Source: JAAYYM01 sp964483545 (GTDB lineage: Bacteria > Bacillota > Clostridia > Lachnospirales > Lachnospiraceae). From it: a stretch of DNA of 11,302 nucleotides. The position numbers and the translations under genes were made by a program. The stretch spans positions 1 to 11,302 of the forward strand of contig CAZACC010000069.1 in assembly GCA_964483545.1 (NCBI GenBank), in the 5' to 3' direction. Position 1 is the stretch's first letter. Every line of letters starts with the position of its first letter. Below are positions 5,811-11,302 of this stretch, in pieces. The notes beneath the pieces are model-generated. The model was given only the letters and a program-made list of their open reading frames with translations. It ran no database searches and was not told the origin of the DNA.

Positions 5811-8141
5811 TTGATTACAGTTCATGAAACAAGCTTTCGCTTAGATACAGAGGATACAACCTATCTGATTCGAAAAACAAAATATGGACATTTGGAACAT
5901 AGTTATTATGGAAATCGATTGAGTCAAGAGGACGGAGCAGATGTTCTTTCTCAGAAACGTACCATTGCGGTTGGCAGCAGTGTTCTTTACAACAAGGAAG
6001 ATGATCAATATAGCCTGGATAGCATGTGCTTAGAATGGGCAGACAATGGACGGGGTGATTATCGATATAGTCCGACAGAATTCAAAATGCCTGATGGCAG
6101 CTTCGTCACTGATTTCATTTACGAGGATCATGAAGTGCTAGAAGGTGCTGTTGCTATGGAAGCCTTGCCTACAGCTTATGGCGGCGATCAGACTTTAAAA
6201 ATCATATTAAAGGATCGGGCTTATCCTATTTTTATTGATTTATATTATACCGTATTTGAGCAAACAAATGTGATCAGTAGAAGAGTGGTTGTGAGAAATG
6301 AAGGAATTGAACCTATCACAATTCGTCGGATCATGAGTTTTTCTATAGATTTGCCTGATGAGAGCTTTCAGATGTATACCTTGGATGGAGGCTGGATTAA
6401 AGAGGCAAACCTGCATAAGCGGCCGATTTCTTATGGGATTGCGGTAAATTCTTCAACCACAGGAGCGAGCAGTAATCGTCATAATCCTGCGTTTTTATTG
6501 GCAGAAGCAGATGCCAATGAGAATTATGGGAGTGTATATGCGTTCAATATGATTTACAGTGGCAATCATTTTAGCATGGTAGAGAAGAATGAACGGGATT
6601 ATGTTCGCATATGTATGGGAATCAATCCGCACTTATTTGAATGGGTAGTACCTTCTAAGGAGCAGTTTGAGACGCCAGAATGCGTGATGAGCTATAGTAG
6701 CCAGGGATTTCACGGTACCAGCCATCATATGCATGATTTTATTAATGAGCATATTGTGAGGGGTGACTATCAGAAGAAGGAAAGACCGATTCTGCTTAAT
6801 AATTGGGAAGCACACTTTTTTAAATTTAATGAAGGAAAGCTATTGCGGCTTGCTAAGGATGCTAAAAAACTGGGTATAGAACTATTTGTACTGGATGACG
6901 GATGGTTTGGTGACCGCAATCATGATCGAGCGGGTCTTGGGGATTATAGGGTAAACCCTAAAAAATTGCCAAGTGGTATGAAGGCTTTTGCAGATAAAAT
7001 AAGAAGCATCGGAATGGATTTTGGACTTTGGTTTGAGCCAGAAATGGTGAATGAGGACAGTGAGTTATACAGGAGGCATCCTGAATATGCTGTGAAGCTG
7101 CCAAACCGTCATTCAGTTTTAGGGCGGAATCAGCTGGTGTTGGACCTTTGCCAGCAGGAAGTCCGAGATTACATCGTAGAACAGGTCGGCAGTATTTTGG
7201 ATGAAGCAAAGATTTCTTATGTGAAATGGGATATGAACCGCCATATTGCAGAGGCATTTTCTGAGGCTTTGAAAAATCAAGGGGAATTCTATCATCGTTA
7301 CACGTTAGGTCTCTATGAGGTACTAAGTAGGATATTTCTGCCGAGACCCCATATTTTGCTGGAGAGCTGTTCTAGTGGTGGAAATCGATTTGATTTAGGC
7401 ATGCTTTGCTATAGTCCGCAGATTTGGGTTTCTGATGATACAGATCCTATTGAGCGATTAAAAATTCAGACGGGTTTGTCCTATTTTTATCCGCAGTCCA
7501 CGTTTGGGGCTCATGTTTCTCAGACGCCTCACCAACAGACCTTGCGTGAGACTCCTCTAGCAACCCGTTTTCATGTGGCTTGTTTTGGATGTCTAGGGTA
7601 TGAGCTAGACTTAAAGTACTTGTCACCAGAGCAAAAAAAGGACATTATAGAGCAAGTTGCATTTTATAAACAGTATCGGAAGATTTTCCAATATGGAAGG
7701 TTTCACAGGGTGAAATCCTATAAATTAAATAAGGTAATTTGGGAAGTGGTAAGTGAGAATCAGGAAACTGCGCTTACCGGCTTTTTTCAGACGTTGGCTA
7801 CAGCAGCAGAAAGTAGCGATAGGATCAGGGTGGTCGGACTAAAAAAAGGCAGGTTTACGATTCGAACAAGGCCGCAAAAGCTTTATATTGAACGCTTTGG
7901 TGGACTCGTCAAGCATGTAGCACCTGTGGAGCTCAATCCGAATGGAGCCATTATGAGAATAGCAAACCGTCATTACAGCTTGCAGGATTGTGTGGAAACC
8001 TACACCTGTTCTTCGGAGGCGCTTGCGGCAGGAATCCCATTATGTGAGCAGTTTATCGGGACGGGCTATCATGAAAATGTACGGATGCTAGGTGATTTTG
8101 GGTCAAATATGTATGTGGTCGAAAAAGAAAAGGAACAGTAA
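5811..8141 (+). CDS. Alpha-galactosidase, glycoside hydrolase family 36
   Basis: A cytoplasmic enzyme removing terminal alpha-1,6-galactose from melibiose, raffinose or stachyose. From the TTG start it has 776 residues (family usually about 720-750): an N-terminal beta domain, a TIM barrel from about residue 320 and a C-terminal beta domain. Visible signatures are LNNWEAHFF, LFVLDDGWFG, GLGDYRVNPKKLPSG and GLWFEPEMVNEDSELY. The nucleophile lies in YVKWDMNRH (Asp474) and the acid/base in WVSDDTDP (about 539-546), with the CSSGGNRFD substrate loop before it. There is no signal peptide. The frame opens at an ATG at 5775, but that lies only about 18 nt from the predicted transcript start with no good ribosome site. 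The TTG at 5811 has AGGAAGGGGGA 8 nt upstream and gives a typical N-terminus (ITVHETSF). The next gene is a MelB-like transporter. Confidence 0.94.
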   Translation: MITVHETSFRLDTEDTTYLIRKTKYGHLEHSYYGNRLSQEDGADVLSQKRTIAVGSSVLYNKEDDQYSLDSMCLEWADNGRGDYRYSPTEFKMPDGSFVTDFIYEDHEVLEGAVAMEALPTAYGGDQTLKIILKDRAYPIFIDLYYTVFEQTNVISRRVVVRNEGIEPITIRRIMSFSIDLPDESFQMYTLDGGWIKEANLHKRPISYGIAVNSSTTGASSNRHNPAFLLAEADANENYGSVYAFNMIYSGNHFSMVEKNERDYVRICMGINPHLFEWVVPSKEQFETPECVMSYSSQGFHGTSHHMHDFINEHIVRGDYQKKERPILLNNWEAHFFKFNEGKLLRLAKDAKKLGIELFVLDDGWFGDRNHDRAGLGDYRVNPKKLPSGMKAFADKIRSIGMDFGLWFEPEMVNEDSELYRRHPEYAVKLPNRHSVLGRNQLVLDLCQQEVRDYIVEQVGSILDEAKISYVKWDMNRHIAEAFSEALKNQGEFYHRYTLGLYEVLSRIFLPRPHILLESCSSGGNRFDLGMLCYSPQIWVSDDTDPIERLKIQTGLSYFYPQSTFGAHVSQTPHQQTLRETPLATRFHVACFGCLGYELDLKYLSPEQKKDIIEQVAFYKQYRKIFQYGRFHRVKSYKLNKVIWEVVSENQETALTGFFQTLATAAESSDRIRVVGLKKGRFTIRTRPQKLYIERFGGLVKHVAPVELNPNGAIMRIANRHYSLQDCVETYTCSSEALAAGIPLCEQFIGTGYHENVRMLGDFGSNMYVVEKEKEQ

Positions 8142-8152
8142 CAGTGGTGTTT

Positions 8153-8173
8153 CCATGCAGCTAGTCTGCACGG
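8153..8173 (+). other. Small hairpin between galactosidase and symporter genes
   Basis: TGCAG (8156-8160) and CTGCA (8166-8170) flank 5 nt, and CC/GG outside (8153-8154, 8172-8173) extend the stem past one A-C mismatch. It lies just before the symporter ribosome site and might tune relative expression or protect processed mRNA. The stem is short and could be chance. Confidence 0.3.
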
Positions 8174-8189
8174 CAAAGGGGGAACAGCT

Positions 8190-9563
8190 ATGGAAGTAAA
8201 GACAAAAAGAAATCATAATCGATATCTATTTGGTCTTGGAACGGTTGGCAGAGACATGCTTTATACAATGGTTAGCATGTATCTTCTGTTTTTCTTAACG
8301 GATATTCTGAATTTACCAGATTCCACGATGTGGTGGATGACGGGAGCAATGACGATCCTTCGTATATTCGATGCGGTAAATGATCCGATTATGGGATTTT
8401 TAGTAGACAATACTCGCTCACGGTTTGGAAAGTTTAAACCATGGATTGTAATAGGGGGTATTCTAGGAGGAATCCTTACGATTCTGTTATTCCATGATTT
8501 TGGATTAAACGGGGCAGGGTATGTAACGATGTTTGTAGTCCTCTATCTTCTTTGGGATCTAACCTATGGAGCCAATGATATTGCATATTGGTCAATGCTT
8601 CCGTCCCTAACGCTTGACCAAAAGGAGCGTGAAAAGACTGGTTCCTTTGCTAGAATCTGTGCCAACATTGGACTATTTACGACTGTAGTTGCTATCTTAC
8701 CTGTTACAAACGCCTTGGGTGGAGACAAAAACGCCTGGGAGATTACCGTCATCGCAATCGTATTGATTACATGGGCTTTTTTGTTGTTTACGGTGTTCGG
8801 AGTCAAAGAGGATCAGGCAATTCATGTAAAACAGGAATCTACATCCTTAAAGGAAATGTTCCAGATTTTATTTCAAAACGATCAGTTGTTATTTACGGCG
8901 ATTTCAATGGCATTATTTATGATTGGTTACACGACAACGACCGCTTTCGGGGTCTATTTCTTTAAGTATGCTTTTAAAAACGAAGGAATGTATTCGGTAT
9001 TTGCGGCGATTCTCGGAGTCTCGCAGCTAGCAGCCCTAATGGTATTTCCCTTATTCTCAATAAAATATAGCAGAAAAACACTCTATGCTTCGGCGACGAT
9101 ACTAGTCGTGATCGGATATGTCATATTTTTCTTTTCTCCGATGAATATGCTGTTTATCGGAGCGGCAGGCATTTTTCTTTTTGTTGGACAGGCCTTTATA
9201 CAGCTTTTGATGCTGATGTTTTTGACAGATACGGTAGAGTACGGACAGTGGAAGCTGGGGCGGCGCAACGAAAGTATTACTTTCTCGGTGCAACCATTTA
9301 TCAATAAAATCGGGGGAGCCATTGCAAATGGGATTGTTGGTGTGACTTTGATTGTTTCTGGGATAAATTCCGCAAAGACGCCGGAGGACGTTACGGATTC
9401 TGGGTTGTTAATCATGAAGCTGGCAATGTTGATTTTACCGCTGATCTGTATTGTGTTTGGCTATATTGTTTATGATAGGAAATTCAAGATTGATCAGCAG
9501 ATGTATGATCATATTTTGACAGATTTGTCTGCGCGCGGCGAAATTAACAGAGAGCAGGAGTGA
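8190..9563 (+). CDS. GPH-family sugar:cation symporter (MelB-like)
   Basis: A 457-residue membrane protein with about 12 hydrophobic helices, a typical length for the glycoside-pentoside-hexuronide (GPH) family of the major facilitator superfamily. Acidic residues line up with those of E. coli MelB: D22 in GRDML (MelB D19), D61 and D65 in DAVNDPIMG (D55, D59, cation site), and D130 in ANDIAYWS (D124, sugar site). The loop TRSRFGKFKPW (75-85) is the family signature between helices 2 and 3. It would bring a galactoside into the cell with Na+ or H+, supplying the alpha-galactosidase encoded 48 nt upstream. AAAGGGGGAA lies before the ATG. Co-transcription with the galactosidase is likely. Melibiose or raffinose is the best substrate guess, inferred from the neighbour. 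Confidence 0.93.
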   Translation: MEVKTKRNHNRYLFGLGTVGRDMLYTMVSMYLLFFLTDILNLPDSTMWWMTGAMTILRIFDAVNDPIMGFLVDNTRSRFGKFKPWIVIGGILGGILTILLFHDFGLNGAGYVTMFVVLYLLWDLTYGANDIAYWSMLPSLTLDQKEREKTGSFARICANIGLFTTVVAILPVTNALGGDKNAWEITVIAIVLITWAFLLFTVFGVKEDQAIHVKQESTSLKEMFQILFQNDQLLFTAISMALFMIGYTTTTAFGVYFFKYAFKNEGMYSVFAAILGVSQLAALMVFPLFSIKYSRKTLYASATILVVIGYVIFFFSPMNMLFIGAAGIFLFVGQAFIQLLMLMFLTDTVEYGQWKLGRRNESITFSVQPFINKIGGAIANGIVGVTLIVSGINSAKTPEDVTDSGLLIMKLAMLILPLICIVFGYIVYDRKFKIDQQMYDHILTDLSARGEINREQE

Positions 9564-9612
9564 TGCAGTACAATGGCAAAAGAAGAGTATAGAAAATTAC
9601 AAAGGAGATTTT

Positions 9613-10845
9613 ATGCAATTTAAAGAGTTATCTATTATACCTAAAATTATTAAGGCGTTGGAACAGGAGCATTATGAAATCCCAACACCCATACAAGAAG
9701 AGGCAATCCCTGTTGTTTTAAGCGGCAGGGATTTACTTGGCTGTGCCCAGACAGGCACCGGAAAAACGGCTGCCTTTGCCATACCGACCATTCAGATGCT
9801 CAGTGAGGAAACGATATCACACCGAGAAAAACAAAATATCAGGACTTTGATTGTAACACCGACCAGAGAGCTTGCTTTGCAAATTTATGAGAGTTTTGTC
9901 ACCTATGGGAGATTCACGGATTTAAAATATTGTGTAGTGTTTGGGGGAGTATCTCAAAAGCCACAGGAGGAAATCCTGAAAGGAAGGGTGGACATCCTGG
10001 TGGCAACGCCAGGAAGACTGCTGGATTTAATCAATCAGGAAATTGTAACGATAGATCGCATTAAAATATTAATCTTAGATGAAGCAGACCGTATGCTGGA
10101 TATGGGATTTATTAACGATGTAAAAAAAATCATCGCCAAAACACCCCTCAAAAAGCAAACCTTACTTTTTTCAGCTACGATGCCACCTGACATTGCCAAG
10201 CTGGCAAATAAGATTTTAAAGAATCCGGTGAAAATAGAAATCACACCAGTATCATCAACAGTGGATACGATTGACCAGTACTTGTATTACGTAGATAAAG
10301 GTAATAAAAAGGATTTGCTCTTGCATATTTTAAAAGAGAAAGATATCGTTTCGGCACTGGTATTTACACGAACCAAACATGGAGCAGATCGTCTGGTTAA
10401 GCAATTATCAAAAAAGCATGTGATTGCACAGGCGATTCACGGTGATAAATCACAAGGAGCGCGCCAGAGAGCGTTAGAGAACTTTAAAAACAAAACATTG
10501 CGAATCTTGTTTGCGACGGATATCGCTGCAAGAGGAATCGATATAGATGAACTATCCCATGTCATTAATTATGATCTGCCAGATGTACCAGAAACCTATG
10601 TGCATCGTATCGGACGTACAGGCAGGGCAGGGCTAGGGGGAACTGCTATTTCGTTTTGTGATTTTGACGAAAAGGAAAAACTTGCCGAGATTGAAAAATT
10701 AATTGGGAAGAAACTAACAGAAGTCAAGGATCACCCATATCCGTTAGTGAACGAATTTCCAGCGGTCAAGGCTACGAGACCAAGAAGAACAACAGAAAAA
10801 AAAGAGACAAAAACAGCTTCAAATAAAAAACAACAAAGTCGATGA
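9613..10845 (+). CDS. DEAD-box ATP-dependent RNA helicase (RhlE-like)
   Basis: A 410-residue helicase that unwinds short RNA duplexes in ribosome assembly or mRNA turnover, often cold-related. All motifs are present: Q motif IPTPIQ (23-28), AQTGTGKT (45-52), PTRELA (83-88), ATPGR (131-135), DEAD (156-159), SAT (187-189), FTRTKHGADRLV (251-262), ATDIAARGID (301-310) and HRIGRTGR (331-338). The FTRTK-HGADRLV block and the short lysine/arginine-rich tail (about 385-410) point to the RhlE branch. It is not a CsdA/DbpA type with an RNA-binding end domain. AAAGGAGA lies 5 nt before the ATG. It starts 49 nt after the symporter with no terminator visible, so readthrough from the sugar operon is possible. 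A weak TTAACA-N19-TACAAT (9544-9574) is the only local promoter candidate. Confidence 0.95.
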   Translation: MQFKELSIIPKIIKALEQEHYEIPTPIQEEAIPVVLSGRDLLGCAQTGTGKTAAFAIPTIQMLSEETISHREKQNIRTLIVTPTRELALQIYESFVTYGRFTDLKYCVVFGGVSQKPQEEILKGRVDILVATPGRLLDLINQEIVTIDRIKILILDEADRMLDMGFINDVKKIIAKTPLKKQTLLFSATMPPDIAKLANKILKNPVKIEITPVSSTVDTIDQYLYYVDKGNKKDLLLHILKEKDIVSALVFTRTKHGADRLVKQLSKKHVIAQAIHGDKSQGARQRALENFKNKTLRILFATDIAARGIDIDELSHVINYDLPDVPETYVHRIGRTGRAGLGGTAISFCDFDEKEKLAEIEKLIGKKLTEVKDHPYPLVNEFPAVKATRPRRTTEKKETKTASNKKQQSR

Positions 10846-10895
10846 AGGAGGCAACAAGAAAAAGCTATGGACGAGCAAGGCTTTTTGATATATAA
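10842..10895 (+). other. 17-codon ORF overlapping the helicase stop (ATGA)
   Basis: An ATG at 10842 overlaps the helicase TGA by the usual ATGA arrangement and opens a 17-codon frame, MKEATRKSYGRARLFDI, ending at TAA 10893-10895. The peptide resembles the Y-polymerase fingers motif of this window (KSYGIPGRARLFEV at 65-78) with three residues missing. It could be a gene remnant, a coupled short peptide or coincidence. No ribosome site of its own is apparent, because AAGGAGG lies inside it. Confidence 0.2.
10859..10886. terminator. Weak possible terminator after the helicase gene
   Basis: AAAAAGC (10859-10865) is complementary to GCTTTTT (10880-10886) around a 14-nt loop, giving an AT-rich stem whose right arm doubles as a T-tract. 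Only two G-C pairs close the loop and the downstream promoter's -35 lies in the loop, so termination would be inefficient at best. Confidence 0.25.
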
Positions 10896-10896
10896 T
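10868..10896 (+). promoter_or_regulatory. Promoter of the methyltransferase gene
   Basis: TGGACG (10868-10873, four of six to consensus), a 17-bp spacer and a perfect TATAAT (10891-10896). Transcription would begin near 10903, leaving a leader of about 68 nt before the ATG at 10971. The operator-like palindrome begins on the last base of the -10. Confidence 0.6.
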
Positions 10897-10911
10897 AGTT
10901 AGCGATAACTA
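10896..10911. promoter_or_regulatory. Palindromic operator TAGTTA-GCGA-TAACTA
   Basis: Two perfect 6-bp arms (10896-10901 and 10906-10911) around GCGA. The site covers the end of the -10 and the predicted transcription start, where a bound repressor would block initiation. Size and symmetry suit a TetR-, MarR- or DtxR-type dimer. There is a loose likeness to DtxR/IdeR boxes (TTAG...CTAA) but the centre differs. The regulator is not encoded in this window. Confidence 0.55.
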
Positions 10912-10970
10912 ACAGGGAACTAAAATTTATTCAATGATGAAAAATTAGAATCAAAAAGGGAGATCTTCGT

Positions 10971-11302
10971 ATGAAAGCAAATTATAAGAATTGGGTACCA
11001 AAAGGCATGATGTTAGGGTTTGGAACAGGATTTCTGGTTGCGTTACTGCTGGGATTTATATGCAATGGTATGATGCAAGCAGGAACAATCAAAACAGTTT
11101 TATGCACTATCATAGGGATAGCAGCTGCAGTTTTGTTTATTGTAACGATCGAGTTAAGCTTTATGCATAAAACTTTTTCGTATAATGGAAAAAGACATCT
11201 TTCGAAAGATATCGTTGAAGGAATCGCAGAGTATGTCACCATTCCTGATGGTGGAGTGGGATTGGACATTGGCTGTGGTAGTGGTGCGTTAACGATTGCG
11301 GT
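10971..11302 (+). CDS. Membrane-anchored class I SAM-dependent methyltransferase, truncated by window edge
   Basis: The visible 110 residues begin with a short cytoplasmic stretch (YKNWVPKG) and two hydrophobic segments at about 13-33 and 41-61. A linker follows, then the start of a Rossmann methyltransferase fold with SAM-binding motif I GLDIGCGSGAL (about 97-107). This is a Clostridial type with an N-terminal membrane hairpin and a cytoplasmic catalytic domain. The substrate is unknown, and the motifs that might narrow it lie beyond the window. GGGAGA (10958-10963) is 7 nt before the ATG. It has its own promoter and an operator-like palindrome, so it is probably regulated separately from the helicase gene. 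Confidence 0.85.
   Translation, partial: MKANYKNWVPKGMMLGFGTGFLVALLLGFICNGMMQAGTIKTVLCTIIGIAAAVLFIVTIELSFMHKTFSYNGKRHLSKDIVEGIAEYVTIPDGGVGLDIGCGSGALTIA

Noticed and set aside
9544..9574. TTAACA-N19-TACAAT as a promoter for the helicase
   Set aside because: The 19-bp spacing is poor and part of it lies within the symporter coding end; kept only as a weak possibility in the helicase entry.
9563..9592. Short ORF MQYNGKRRV just after the symporter stop
   Set aside because: Nine codons and no sign of conservation or structure; likely chance.
1..11302. CRISPR arrays, tRNAs, rRNAs, insertion sequences, phage or toxin-antitoxin genes
   Set aside because: Looked for on both strands; none of the expected repeats, folds or protein motifs are present.

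Overview
The window looks like a chromosomal stretch of a low-to-moderate GC Firmicute, most likely a gut Clostridium-cluster XIVa / Lachnospiraceae-type bacterium. Support comes from AGGAGG-like ribosome binding sites before nearly every gene, TTGAAA/TATAAT-type promoters, a Y-family polymerase paired with a YolD-like protein rather than UmuD, and protein relatives I associate with that family. The genus call is inference. No rRNA, tRNA, CRISPR array, insertion sequence, integrase or phage gene is visible.

Left part (1-3408, minus strand): an apparent three-gene operon read leftwards from a good promoter at 3381-3408. It encodes an ABC-F translation ATPase, a PHP-domain phosphoesterase whose start overlaps or abuts the ABC-F stop, and a Cof-type HAD phosphatase cut off by the left window edge. 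A near-perfect 15-bp tandem duplication at the PHP stop codon also forms a hairpin.

Centre (3449-5715, plus strand): a DNA-damage-tolerance pair. A Y-family (UmuC-like) polymerase with a beta-clamp motif QLDLF is followed by a 150-residue YolD-like protein. Its promoter has an extended -10 element whose -35 overlaps a compound inverted repeat, and I see no canonical LexA box. The 148-nt gap between the two genes holds three spaced AATCAAT repeats and a GC-rich hairpin.

Right part (5722-9563, plus): a galactoside utilisation operon with its own promoter. It has a GH36 alpha-galactosidase, probably starting at a TTG codon, and a MelB-like GPH sodium/proton-sugar symporter. The two would import melibiose- or raffinose-type sugars and split them in the cytoplasm. 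A RhlE-like DEAD-box RNA helicase follows 49 nt later. Finally a membrane-anchored class I SAM-dependent methyltransferase begins. It has its own promoter and a 16-bp palindromic operator over the -10/start region, and it is truncated by the right edge.

Most genes are ordinary housekeeping or catabolic types. The parts worth a second look are the non-LexA operator of the polymerase operon, the repeat-rich spacer inside it, the palindromic operator before the methyltransferase, and a 17-codon reading frame overlapping the helicase stop that resembles a Y-polymerase motif.
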